A stretch of 64,000 nt of DNA from Synechococcus sp. PCC 7502 (GTDB lineage: Bacteria > Cyanobacteriota > Cyanobacteriia > Pseudanabaenales > Pseudanabaenaceae), in contig NC_019702.1 of assembly GCF_000317085.1 (NCBI RefSeq), forward strand, positions 1,952,394 to 2,016,393. Direction: 5' to 3'. Of the stretch, positions 17,868-26,429 are shown piece by piece. Position numbers and translations under genes: made by a program. How positions within the stretch are numbered: the first letter of the stretch is position 1; every line of letters starts with the position of its first letter. The notes beneath the pieces were generated by a model, which was given only the letters and a program-made list of their open reading frames with translations, was not told where the DNA came from and made no database searches.

Positions 17868-18724
17868 TACTTTTTCGTTGCCACAATTACTAAAATTACA
17901 AGTAGTAATACCACAGCTACACCAACTCCTCCTAAAATCAGAGAAATCAGAGATTGCTGCTTGCGTTCTAGGTTTCTAATTTTTTGACGATGTTCGTTAT
18001 CGATCGCCTGCTGTTCTTGTCTTAATTCTTGGGTAACACGATTAATAATCTGCTGCACATCCCCACTAACCAATGCCACCGCCGATTGTCCCAATTCAGG
18101 TTGAACCCCAGTAACCAAGTTATTAACTGCTTGTAGTCGTTCTTGGATCAGTGTTAGCTTCTCATCGATATGACGAGCCTCCGATTGCAGTTGGGCAAAT
18201 TGGTAACTTTGTGCCTTAACCTCTTCAAGGGTACTTAATAGGGTTTTATGCTCTTTTTGTAAAGCTTCCAAGGCATCTAGCCCACCCAACTCACCAACGG
18301 TACTACCGACAACACTAGCAATTTGCTCAATATCCGCTTGCACCTCAACTACTTCATAAGCTTTGCGCTCTGTATGCAGGGTTAACTGGGAGACCAATTT
18401 AGTATCCTTCTGAAATTGTGCTACCGAACCTTCTACAGACTTAAACTCTGCTTCTAAGGTTTGCAGTCTTTCTTCAATTTGCGGATTCAAGTCAGAACCT
18501 ACTGATGCCTTAGCATCTTCTAGCTTCTGTTGTAGAGCATTAATAGTTTCCTGTCCGCCAATCTCTTGCACAGCAGCTAAAATCGCCTCACGATGTTGGG
18601 AAACCTCTGCTTCAACTTGCAGCGATCGCGCCAGAATCTCCTCAGTTTTATTAATGCCACTGGCAATTGTTTCTAAGAGTTCTTGCAGTTTTTCTGTACT
18701 ATCTGAATTTATAGGTTCTGTCAC
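17867..18724 (-). CDS. Coiled-coil protein with C-terminal membrane anchor
   Basis: A 285-residue protein that I cannot place in a named family. Residues about 5-255 are rich in Glu, Gln and Leu with heptad spacing and lack Pro, so they should form long coiled coils. Residues about 258-282 (SLILGGVGVAVVLLLVILVI) form one transmembrane helix ending in a short KK tail. A tail-anchored cytoplasmic rod is the simplest model. It overlaps the YaaW-like gene by one base (TAGTG), so the two are probably produced together and may form a membrane-associated complex. Confidence 0.7.
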   Translation of the reverse strand: MTEPINSDSTEKLQELLETIASGINKTEEILARSLQVEAEVSQHREAILAAVQEIGGQETINALQQKLEDAKASVGSDLNPQIEERLQTLEAEFKSVEGSVAQFQKDTKLVSQLTLHTERKAYEVVEVQADIEQIASVVGSTVGELGGLDALEALQKEHKTLLSTLEEVKAQSYQFAQLQSEARHIDEKLTLIQERLQAVNNLVTGVQPELGQSAVALVSGDVQQIINRVTQELRQEQQAIDNEHRQKIRNLERKQQSLISLILGGVGVAVVLLLVILVIVATKK

Positions 18725-18937
18725 TGACTAATCTCCACATTCAACAAAGTTTGCAACCCGAAGCACGAATGGCATAATACCAAATCTTGCCTAGTAATTT
18801 AGCGCATATATCCCTCAATTAGCTAGACCTTTTACACTTAGAGTCATAATTTTTATAATTACTCCACAGAGAATTCATAACATCAACTTATTTTTACCAA
18901 CCAAATCACAGTAAATAATACGACTGCGTAATTAATA

Positions 18938-18955
18938 TTTACATTTTGTTACAAA
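18938..18955 (+). promoter_or_regulatory. HLR1 element (RpaB-binding site) upstream of hli
   Basis: TTTACATT, two bases, then GTTACAAA: two direct 8-mers matching the cyanobacterial high-light regulatory element HLR1 bound by the response regulator RpaB. It lies just upstream of a TAATAT (18961-18966) that could serve as -10 box and about 40 bp before the hli start, so RpaB would overlap the -35 region and repress in low light. The spacing and half-sites are seen directly; the regulation is inferred. Confidence 0.8.
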
Positions 18956-18993
18956 TACTGTAATATTTTAGATGTGTATAAACGGTAAAAAAT

Positions 18994-19293
18994 ATGACTA
19001 CGAACAAAATTAATTTTGCAAATACCAATGTCAATCCAACTGGTCAAGGCGTATTTGGATTTAGCAATTTTGCCGAGCTTTGGAATGGTCGCATGGCAAT
19101 GATCGGATTTGTGGCAGCTTTAGCAGGGGAAGTAACCACAGGGAAAGGTATTTTAGGGCAAATTGGCATTAATACTAGCGGTGGTGATGTTCTTGTTGCT
19201 CTTTTTCTCGCAGGATTCACAGCCGCAGCAATTATTGGTTATTACGCCGTCAAACTCAGTAATGTTCAAGCCATAGCCTCTGAAAATAGCTAG
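18994..19293 (+). CDS. High-light-inducible chlorophyll a/b-binding-like protein
   Basis: A 99-residue HLIP/SCP-type thylakoid protein thought to bind chlorophyll and carotenoid and protect photosystem assembly under excess light. The chlorophyll-binding helix FAELWNGRMAMIGFVAALAG is complete, with the ExxNGRxAMxGF motif. A second hydrophobic segment (VLVALFLAGFTAAAIIGYYA) follows, so this is a longer, two-helix-like member. An HLR1 element precedes it and a strong terminator follows, so it is a monocistronic stress gene. Confidence 0.93.
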   Translation: MTTNKINFANTNVNPTGQGVFGFSNFAELWNGRMAMIGFVAALAGEVTTGKGILGQIGINTSGGDVLVALFLAGFTAAAIIGYYAVKLSNVQAIASENS

Positions 19294-19319
19294 ATTTTAG
19301 CCCCGTTGAAAACTCAAAG

Positions 19320-19363
19320 CCTCTCTGTGCCAAAGCTAAAGCTGTACTAAAGAGAGGTTTTTT
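19320..19363 (+). terminator. Rho-independent terminator of hli
   Basis: CCTCTCT (19320-19326) pairs with AGAGAGG (19351-19357), followed immediately by six T. Flanking A and T runs lengthen the stem. It ends the hli transcript before the pirin gene. Confidence 0.85.
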
Positions 19364-19426
19364 ATTTTTCTATTCTTTCTCGATACGGTTTAGAATTGAA
19401 TATAAGTGATTTTGAGGGTAGATATT

Positions 19427-20125
19427 GTGCTTACACTGCGAAAATCCGAAGAAAGAGGATTTGCTAATCATGGCTGGTTAAAGAGTTACCATACTTTCTC
19501 TTTTGCTAACTATTACGATCCTGCTCATATCGCATTTCGGTCTTTAAGGGTAATTAATGAAGACTTTATTCAGCAGGGAATGGGATTTGGTACCCACTCG
19601 CACAAAGATATGGAAATCATTACCTATGTGCTAGAAGGTGCCTTAGAGCATAAAGATAGCATGGGTAATAGTTCGGTAATTTATCCCGGTGAAGTACAGA
19701 GATTAAGTGCTGGTAAAGGCATTACTCACAGCGAGTATAACCATTCTCAAACTGAACTTGCTCACATTTTGCAAATCTGGATTCTACCCGATCGCAATGG
19801 GATCGAACCTAGCTATGAACAAAAAACCTTTACCACCGAGGAAAAGCAGGATCAATTAAGACTAGTCGTTTCCAAAGATGGTCGAGACAACTCAGTTACA
19901 GCACAACAGGATTTAAATATCTATGCCACAGTCTTGAGTCCCAATTCTAAAATTGCCTATACAGTTCCCGAAAATCGCTATGGCTGGCTGCATATTGCTA
20001 GGGGTAAAGTCAGTATTAACGATCTGCTTTTGAGTGCAGGGGATGCCGTAGCAGTAGAAACTCCTCAAACCCTAAATATAGTTGCTGAAGCCGAAGCCGA
20101 AGTCTTAATTTTTGATTTAGCGTAA
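19427..20125 (+). CDS. Pirin-family (YhhW-like) bicupin
   Basis: Metal-binding double-cupin protein of 232 residues; the E. coli homologue YhhW acts on quercetin. Seen: the family start LTLRKSEERGFANHGWLKSY followed by HTFSFANYYDP, and the metal-site region GFGTHSHKDMEIITYVLEGA with its His residues, then GEVQRLSAGKGITHSEYN. The frame is open from 19406, but GTG at 19427 is taken because family members begin there and GAGGG lies eight bases upstream. The in vivo substrate is unknown. Confidence 0.87.
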   Translation: MLTLRKSEERGFANHGWLKSYHTFSFANYYDPAHIAFRSLRVINEDFIQQGMGFGTHSHKDMEIITYVLEGALEHKDSMGNSSVIYPGEVQRLSAGKGITHSEYNHSQTELAHILQIWILPDRNGIEPSYEQKTFTTEEKQDQLRLVVSKDGRDNSVTAQQDLNIYATVLSPNSKIAYTVPENRYGWLHIARGKVSINDLLLSAGDAVAVETPQTLNIVAEAEAEVLIFDLA

Positions 20126-20150
20126 GGAATTTGCTTATTGAATTCAAATT

Positions 20151-21329
20151 TTATTCATTAGTATCTGTGACTCTCCAACTAAGTTTAAGATTAATCCAAA
20201 AGTTCCAGACTGTTACTACGGCGATCGCCAGTAAGTTAGCTGCTAGATAATGAATATGCAGAATATTAAAAAATAAATTTAGTAACAGCACATTTAGCCC
20301 CAGTCCAATTAAGCAGACAATATTAAACTTGATAAATCGCTTAGCCTTAAACTTCCATGCAGTTTGGCGTGAGCTTAAGTCTTTAAATGTCCAAGCGTCA
20401 TTCCACAAGAAATTATTAATAATTGCCACTTCTCCAGCCATAAATTTACTTCTGGTCAGTCCCCATCCTAAAGAAGATGGATCATGCAACAGGTACAGCA
20501 CTGCCATATCCACAAATACGCCGCTAAAACCCACCAAACCAAATTGGAGAAATCGCCTAAACTCGCCTAGAGAAAAACGTAACCGTAATAGGTGGCTAAT
20601 ATATTCTAGGTATTGCTTCCAGGTTACTTTGCTTGTGCCTTCCTGCCGTTCTTGGAATACATAACCCACCTCCGTAACTTTAGAAATGTCTCCTCGTGCT
20701 AGCACCTCAATTAAAATTTTGTAACCAATGGGACTGAGTTGGCGATCGCAAACTGAATGCCGCCGCACCACAAAATATCCACTCATGGGGTCTGAGACTC
20801 GACCAATGACTCCGGGTAAAATTACTAAACCCAATAACTGCGCTCCCCGTGACAAAAATCTCCGTACCAAGCTCCAATTGCTCACTCCGCCTGTATCAAC
20901 ATGACGACTGGCAACAGCCAAATCCGCACCACTTTTGATCGCATCTAGTAATTTTATTAATCGTTCTGGGGGATGTTGAAGATCGCCATCAATTACTCCC
21001 AAAACTTGCCCTTGGGCATTTTGCCAACCTCGAATTACAGCCGTAGATAGACCTCTTTCACCGATCCGCCGTAAAACCTGAAGTTGGGGATAATCACTGG
21101 TCAAAGCTTCAGCCACTTCCCATGTGCGATCGGGACTGTCATCATCTACTACTATTAGCTCGTAATTATTGGGCAAAAATTTATCTAGTAACTCTGTTAA
21201 AACTGGTACTAGGTCTTTAATATTCTGAGATTCATTAAAAGTAGGAATTACTAAAGAAAAGTAGAGCGATCGCCCATTCACATTGGATGAATTAGGAATT
21301 AGTAAAGAGGAGGATAGATTACTGGACAT
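20151..21329 (-). CDS. Polyprenol-phosphate glycosyltransferase (GT2) fused to GtrA domain
   Basis: A 392-residue membrane protein. Residues about 20-240 are a family-2 glycosyltransferase of the dolichol/polyprenol-phosphate mannosyltransferase (DPM1-like) type: SLVIPTFNESQNIKDLVPVL, VVDDDSPDRTWEVAE, GVIDGDLQHPPE, then ASRHVDTGG and SDPMSGYFVVRR. Residues about 260-385 contain four hydrophobic helices of the GtrA/DPMS_TM type (FLQFGLVGFSGVFVDMAVLY). It probably loads a sugar onto a polyprenol phosphate for cell-envelope glycans. ATG at 21329 is chosen over the upstream TTG. A broken acetyltransferase lies just upstream. Confidence 0.87.
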   Translation of the reverse strand: MSSNLSSSLLIPNSSNVNGRSLYFSLVIPTFNESQNIKDLVPVLTELLDKFLPNNYELIVVDDDSPDRTWEVAEALTSDYPQLQVLRRIGERGLSTAVIRGWQNAQGQVLGVIDGDLQHPPERLIKLLDAIKSGADLAVASRHVDTGGVSNWSLVRRFLSRGAQLLGLVILPGVIGRVSDPMSGYFVVRRHSVCDRQLSPIGYKILIEVLARGDISKVTEVGYVFQERQEGTSKVTWKQYLEYISHLLRLRFSLGEFRRFLQFGLVGFSGVFVDMAVLYLLHDPSSLGWGLTRSKFMAGEVAIINNFLWNDAWTFKDLSSRQTAWKFKAKRFIKFNIVCLIGLGLNVLLLNLFFNILHIHYLAANLLAIAVVTVWNFWINLKLSWRVTDTNE

Positions 21330-21439
21330 GGGAGGGTGATTTTTATTGCAGAGCAACCGCCATACGACATTAACTTATTTTTAGACTGGATTGCCTTGAC
21401 TAGAATTAATTTTGGTTCAACAAACTTGTTCTACTACTT

Positions 21440-22068
21440 CTACTCACAATTTATCAGAGCCTCAATATCTACAGAGACGATCTTATCCAAATTGCGTGTA
21501 ATCTTTGCGATCTCCCAATTCCACCAAGCTATTTCAAGTAGCGATTGGATTACTTGATCATCAAAGCGTTGACGGATACACCTAGCTGGATTACCACCAA
21601 AAATCGTATAAGGTGGAATATTACTTGCTACTACTGATTTTGCTGCAATGATTGCTCCATCTCCTACCTGTACTCCTGTCATGATTACTGATTCATAACC
21701 CATCCACACATCGTTCCCAATGACTGTATTACCTCTGTATGGTAGGTCTTCAGACTGAGGCTCAACTTTTTCCCAACCGTTACCAAAAATCTGAAACGGA
21801 TAGGTCGAGAATTTGCCCCATTCATAATGAACTTTATGCTTCTTGCCAAAGCGCAAAATTTTCCAATGATTAACTGATCGCCAACAAATGGGAAGTGGTA
21901 TAGGACGTTACGCTCAAAATCTTCCGAGTCTTCTGGGTCATCGTAATAGGTGTAATCACCAATAATGATATTGGGATTCGATACAGTGTTCTGAATGAAG
22001 CAGATTTGCGGAAATCCCTTCATAGGATGTTTATCTTTCGGATTAGCTCCGTACAAAATATTTTCCAA
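21440..22068 (-). pseudogene. Vat/XAT-type hexapeptide acetyltransferase, frameshifted
   Basis: Two overlapping minus-strand frames together spell one xenobiotic-acetyltransferase-like protein. The first part (22068 to about 21835) has MENILYGANPKDKHPMKGFP, IIGDYTYYDDP and IGKFCALARSIKFIMNGAN. The second (from about 21815) has FSTYPFQIFGNGWEKV, then hexapeptide repeats VIGNDVWMGYESVIMTGVQV and the end WWNWEIAKITRN. The family normally has about six residues between the NGAN and FSTYPF parts, so a short deletion of roughly 16-17 bases around 21825 has shifted the frame. Such enzymes acetylate streptogramin or chloramphenicol-like compounds or cell-wall sugars. It is inactive unless the frame is corrected. 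Confidence 0.75.
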
Positions 22069-22652
22069 ATTTTAGAAATACCTTAATTCTCACTAACAAC
22101 CCAAATTTACTGCTTCAAGCTGTAATCCAAAGTACTATAACTAAAAATTTAGCCCAAATCAAAAAACACTTAAAATTTCAGCTAATAGATGATAGTATTA
22201 AATACAGCTTGTTGTTTTTGTTACATAAAAAGTGAATAAAAAGATTATCACAGTTTCTTGTGGCTGGCATCTAGACATCAAGTTAGATGAAAAAAGACAG
22301 TCTGATCCTGCTCTATCTTGGGATGACACCTGCGAAGGACCCAGTATGGTCTGATCGACCTGATAACTATAAGGGTTGTTTTACAAAAAAGTTTTAAACA
22401 AAACTACAACGCAACCTTGGTCGATCGCTTCTTGAGATAGAAGAAAAGCTAAAGCTAAATATTTTTCCAAATCCCAAATCGAATAATCTGTAATTGCACT
22501 TGATTAGGTTACTAGTTTTTCGATGCAGTTACTAGGCAGTTAATGATTTTATCGTTTCTGTCGTTATAGATTTATGCCGATTTTGTGCCGACTGGATGTA
22601 ATTATCTCCAGCAATTATCCCCCAAAATTTACCAACCAACAGGAAAATAACC
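22069..22652. other. Gene-poor region with two unexplained 40-codon frames
   Basis: This AT-rich stretch lies between the broken acetyltransferase and the deoxyhypusine-synthase-like gene. A plus-strand frame at 22232-22354 (GTG start) contains VSCGWHLDIKLDE and SWDDTCEGPSMV. A minus-strand frame at 22381-22503 without a start contains WDLEKYLALAFLLSQEAIDQ. Both have protein-like composition and could be gene remnants; I recognise neither. The promoter of the downstream gene must also be here. No RNA gene was recognised. Confidence 0.35.
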
Positions 22653-23693
22653 ATGAAACGTGAACAATTACTGAACGAAACCGTAGAGCATATTGATATT
22701 AAAGCTTTTGATGTCGTGGGCTTAGTCGATGCCATGGGACAAACTGCTTTTCAAGGTAGAAATCTTGGTCGTGCGGCTCGTATTTATGACACCATGATCG
22801 CTGATCCAGACTGTGCCATTATTTTATGTCTTGCTGGTTCATTGTTTAGCGCAGGCTTAAAGGGTGTGGTCTATGATCTAATCGCTAATAATATGGTTGA
22901 TGCGATCGTCTCCACTGGTGCCAATATTGTCGATCAAGATTTCTTTGAGGCACTAGGTTTCCGCCACTATGTAGGCGATCCTTTAGCTGATGATACCGTA
23001 CTCAGAGAGGCACATGTTGATCGCATTTATGATACCTACATTGATGAAGATCAGTTGCGGGTTTGTGATATGACGATCGCCGAAATTGCTGCGGCTTTAC
23101 CCCCTCGTCCCCATTCTTCCCGTGAATTTATCCATGCTATGGGTGCATACTTAGATTCGAATGCTCGTAATCGTCACTCTGTAGTACTTGCTGCCTATCA
23201 AAATCAAGTTCCAATTTTTGTGCCAGCATTCAGTGATTGCTCCGCAGGCTTTGGCTTAGTTCACCACCAGTGGTATTCCCCTGAATCTCATCTAACCATT
23301 GATTCTGTTAAAGACTTCCGTGAATTAACTCAGTGCAAGTTGGCTTCTGCTCACACTGGTTTGTTTATGATTGGAGGCGGCGTACCTAAAAACTTTGCCC
23401 AAGATACCGTTGTGGCGGCGGAATTGCTCGGCTTTGAAACTGCTATGCACAAATATGCGGTTCAAGTCACTGTTGCGGATGAACGGGATGGTGCCTTGTC
23501 TGGCTCTACCTTACGAGAAGCTCATTCTTGGGGGAAAGTAGATATTGCCACGGAGCAAATGGTATTTTCTGAAGCCACCTTAGCAATGCCTTTAATTGCT
23601 GGGTATGCCTACGGTAAAGGTAACTGGCGTGAACGTTCTCCTCGTAACTTTGCAAAATTATTCCAGCAACCTCAAGTCCTTGCTGTGGTGTAG
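22653..23693 (+). CDS. Deoxyhypusine synthase-family protein
   Basis: A 346-residue NAD-dependent aminobutyl-transferase family enzyme. Seen: CAIILCLAGSLFSAGLKGVV and DAIVSTGANIVDQDFFEALG for NAD binding, HRHYVGD-like residues, and the catalytic Lys in MIGGGVPKNFAQD, followed by SGSTLREAHSWGKV. Eukaryotic and archaeal homologues modify eIF5A. Bacteria lack eIF5A, and bacterial members are thought to make polyamines such as homospermidine or related products, so polyamine metabolism is the likely role here. The start has GGAAAATAACC upstream. A bidirectional terminator follows. Confidence 0.88.
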   Translation: MKREQLLNETVEHIDIKAFDVVGLVDAMGQTAFQGRNLGRAARIYDTMIADPDCAIILCLAGSLFSAGLKGVVYDLIANNMVDAIVSTGANIVDQDFFEALGFRHYVGDPLADDTVLREAHVDRIYDTYIDEDQLRVCDMTIAEIAAALPPRPHSSREFIHAMGAYLDSNARNRHSVVLAAYQNQVPIFVPAFSDCSAGFGLVHHQWYSPESHLTIDSVKDFRELTQCKLASAHTGLFMIGGGVPKNFAQDTVVAAELLGFETAMHKYAVQVTVADERDGALSGSTLREAHSWGKVDIATEQMVFSEATLAMPLIAGYAYGKGNWRERSPRNFAKLFQQPQVLAVV

Positions 23694-23712
23694 TTAAGCT
23701 TAGTTTTATTCC

Positions 23713-23749
23713 TAGGAGCTAAATGCTATTTTTCTGCCCTTGGCTCCTA
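23713..23749. terminator. Stem-loop between convergent genes
   Basis: TAGGAGC (23713-23719) pairs with GCTCCTA (23743-23749) across a 23-base loop. It sits between the stop of the deoxyhypusine-synthase-like gene and the stop codon of the opposing MFS gene, overlapping the latter, so it can serve both strands. The T run is imperfect on both sides. Confidence 0.5.
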
Positions 23750-25006
23750 ATTAATATCTTTTGCTAGAGCTTTCCGTGTGATCGACCATGACCATAGCCC
23801 TAAACCTAAAACGATCGCGCTACAAATAAACATTACCAACTGTAGTCCTTTCACCTCTCCAAGTGCTGAAATAGAAGCATCTAGGGTGACAGCAGCGATC
23901 GCTAGGGGTAGGCTAACAGCAATATTTTCCGCATTATTCAGGAGTCCGAATACTTTTCCACGCATATTTTCTGGTGTATATTTTTGAATCACGGTGAGCA
24001 TTGGCACTCCTACCAGTGAGCCGTTAAATCCGAGAATGACCGCTAAAATTAACGCCAACCACAGGTCTTTAACTAGGGCAAAAAAAATCAGCATTAATGC
24101 CATCCCAATGAAGCCCACTAAAGGTAAGGGTCGGTGAGCAAAGCGATCGCCAAAATGCCCTAAAATTAAAGCCCCGATCGCTAAACCAACTCCAGCAGCA
24201 GCTAACAGAAAGCCAAAATCCGTACGGTTGTTAGTAATAATTTCACTGAGGTTAATGGATAGCTTCAGCATTGCGGCAAACACGCCATAGAAAATGACTA
24301 ACTGCAAAATCGCACCGCTAATTAGGGGATTGTGACGCAGATACTTTAACCCATCTTTCAGGTCTTGCCACACATTATGTAAATGGTCACGTTTGGGAAT
24401 GACTTCATTTTTAGGCAGAAAAAATAATACTAATCCTGCCATGAGATACATCCCTCCCACCAAAAGCTCCTGACCAAACCTAATCCCTGCAAACAGGTGT
24501 AATAAGGGAGAGCCAATGGCAAAACCGATAATCATTGCGCCCATCATCGTTAAGGTAAACAGGGCATTAGCAGACATTAAACAGGACTCTGGTACCAACA
24601 ATGGAATGGCGGACTGCTCTGCGGGTGCAAATAATTGGGTAAAGATGGAAATGATAAAAGTTACGGTTAACAGTAAAATCAACATCTTGGGCAGAAAGGG
24701 AATGATTAACACCAAAAGTCCGCGCAAAATATTGCAGACAATCATGACCATGCGCTTAGGATATAAATCAACGTAAATACCCGCAATGGAACCGAATAGG
24801 ATTGCTGGCACCGTTGAAGCAATCATAATCATGGACTCACGACTATTAACTGGTACCGAGTAGCTAACGTAAGCCTCGGAAGTAGCGATCGCAATTAAGA
24901 GAATTAATAAAACCTTATCCGCCAACTGAGAAATTAACTGCGCCGACCATAGATATAAAAACTGGCGATCGCCCAGCAACTGCAAAAATCCATTATTAGA
25001 AATCAT
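23747..25006 (-). CDS. Major facilitator superfamily transporter
   Basis: A 419-residue membrane protein with about 12 predicted helices. The N-terminal pattern FLYLWSAQLISQLADKVLLI and GSIAGIYVDLYPKRMVMIVC (MFS motif A between helices 2 and 3) resembles the MFS_3/EntS-LplT group of drug, siderophore or lysophospholipid exporters. The second half carries the repeat-related GHFGDRFAHRPLPLVGF. The substrate cannot be told from sequence. It lies 71 bp downstream of ftsW on the same strand, so the two may share a transcript. Confidence 0.85.
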   Translation of the reverse strand: MISNNGFLQLLGDRQFLYLWSAQLISQLADKVLLILLIAIATSEAYVSYSVPVNSRESMIMIASTVPAILFGSIAGIYVDLYPKRMVMIVCNILRGLLVLIIPFLPKMLILLLTVTFIISIFTQLFAPAEQSAIPLLVPESCLMSANALFTLTMMGAMIIGFAIGSPLLHLFAGIRFGQELLVGGMYLMAGLVLFFLPKNEVIPKRDHLHNVWQDLKDGLKYLRHNPLISGAILQLVIFYGVFAAMLKLSINLSEIITNNRTDFGFLLAAAGVGLAIGALILGHFGDRFAHRPLPLVGFIGMALMLIFFALVKDLWLALILAVILGFNGSLVGVPMLTVIQKYTPENMRGKVFGLLNNAENIAVSLPLAIAAVTLDASISALGEVKGLQLVMFICSAIVLGLGLWSWSITRKALAKDIN

Positions 25007-25077
25007 ATTTCAGAGATCGAGGATTCACGGACTTAGCACCAGAATTTGTCATGTTACCTAAAATTACCAAAATTAAC

Positions 25078-26271
25078 CTACTTAACCGCCGAAAGCTGTC
25101 GTTTTTTCTTCCTCGATTCTAACTCAGGCGATACCCTCGGACGCAAAAGCACAATCTGAGACATCTCTCGTCCACAGCGAATTAATAGTCCTGCTACAAA
25201 TAAATTAGAAATCATAGAACTGCCACCGTAGGTCATAAATGGAAACGGCAGCCCCGTAGTTGGTAAAACTCCTGTAGCTACACCAATATTAATAAATGAT
25301 TGCCCGACCAATAAAAATGTCGTTCCTATGGCAACTAGTCTAATGGTGGGATTTTGGCACTTCAAAGCCACCAGTGTGCCTAATGTGGCATACACAATCA
25401 ACATGAGGATTAACAGCACACAGCCAACCAAGCCAAATTCTTCTGCAAAGATCGCAAAGATAAAATCCGTATATTGAAATGGTAAAAACAGCTTTTGCCG
25501 TGACATCCCAAACCCAGTTCCCCAAATACTACCCGAACCAATTGCCATCAAACTTTGAGTTAACTGAAAACCATCGCCCTGCTGTGACTGCCAGGGGTCT
25601 AAAAAAGATAAAACTCGCCGCCGTTGATAGTCTTTAAAACTGACGCTGAGGGTTGCCACCATAACCCCCAAACCCATAGTGCCTAATAGCTGTCCCGTTG
25701 GGAAATTAGCAGCAAGGGCAATAATCCAGAGCGTAATTCCACACAGAGCCGTCATACTCAAGTTTGGTTGCAGCAGAATCCCTGCCAAAGTCATCGCAAA
25801 TACTCCCAGCCAAGCCACCTTAGCTTTAGTTGTAACTTGGTGCCATTGGGAAAATAATTGAGCAGCCTTGAGTACTAAAAACGGCTTAATTAATTCTGAC
25901 GGCTGAATTGTCGATTCTCCTAGAGCCAGCCAACGGGTAGAACCATTACCAGTTGCACCAATGCCACTAATATGGGTAGCAAATAAGAGGACTAGACCAA
26001 TACCTAAGCCCAGATTTACGAGGCGGAATGTAATTTTTAAGGGTAAATGAATTACCACATTAAATGCCACTAGACCAATGGCTCCCCACAGTAGCTGCAT
26101 CTTAAAGAAGCGGGTAGGATCACCGTTATTGACAATATCGGAATAGGCATAGGACGCCGAAAATAGCATTGCTAAACCAATAAATAGCCAAATGAAGGTT
26201 AACCAGCGCAACAGGCGAGCCTCGATCGCCCAATCATGGACAGATTTATCAAAAAAGGGAAATAAACGCAC
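25078..26271 (-). CDS. ftsW: Cell-division lipid II glycosyltransferase FtsW (SEDS family)
   Basis: A polytopic SEDS protein of 397 residues that polymerises septal peptidoglycan with a cognate PBP. About ten membrane helices are visible. Family motifs include WLALGESTIQPSELIKPFLV, with the KPF stretch, FLDPWQSQQGDGFQLTQSLM, and AIGSGSIWGTGFGMSRQKLF in the large periplasmic loop, then FAIFAEEFGLVG and GLPFPFMTYGGSSMISNLFV. Length and loop sequence favour FtsW over RodA. An MFS gene follows on the same strand. Confidence 0.92.
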   Translation of the reverse strand: MRLFPFFDKSVHDWAIEARLLRWLTFIWLFIGLAMLFSASYAYSDIVNNGDPTRFFKMQLLWGAIGLVAFNVVIHLPLKITFRLVNLGLGIGLVLLFATHISGIGATGNGSTRWLALGESTIQPSELIKPFLVLKAAQLFSQWHQVTTKAKVAWLGVFAMTLAGILLQPNLSMTALCGITLWIIALAANFPTGQLLGTMGLGVMVATLSVSFKDYQRRRVLSFLDPWQSQQGDGFQLTQSLMAIGSGSIWGTGFGMSRQKLFLPFQYTDFIFAIFAEEFGLVGCVLLILMLIVYATLGTLVALKCQNPTIRLVAIGTTFLLVGQSFINIGVATGVLPTTGLPFPFMTYGGSSMISNLFVAGLLIRCGREMSQIVLLRPRVSPELESRKKKRQLSAVK

Positions 26272-26429
26272 GGCAAACTAAATAAAGATAGCTATAGCTT
26301 TGGGATTGTTGGCGAATTTGTCAAGGGATTATCTAAAGTTTCTATGTAAATAGCTGAAGAATTATGTTGACAACTTCCTTGTTCCAATTGTTTGGGTTAT
26401 GTTTGTATAATCAATCACTTATATCATAG

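Noticed and set aside
26367-26411. TTGACA and TATAAT as a promoter pair upstream of the thioredoxin reductase gene
   Set aside because: They are 33 bases apart, far from the usual 16-18. TATAAT alone may still be a -10 box.
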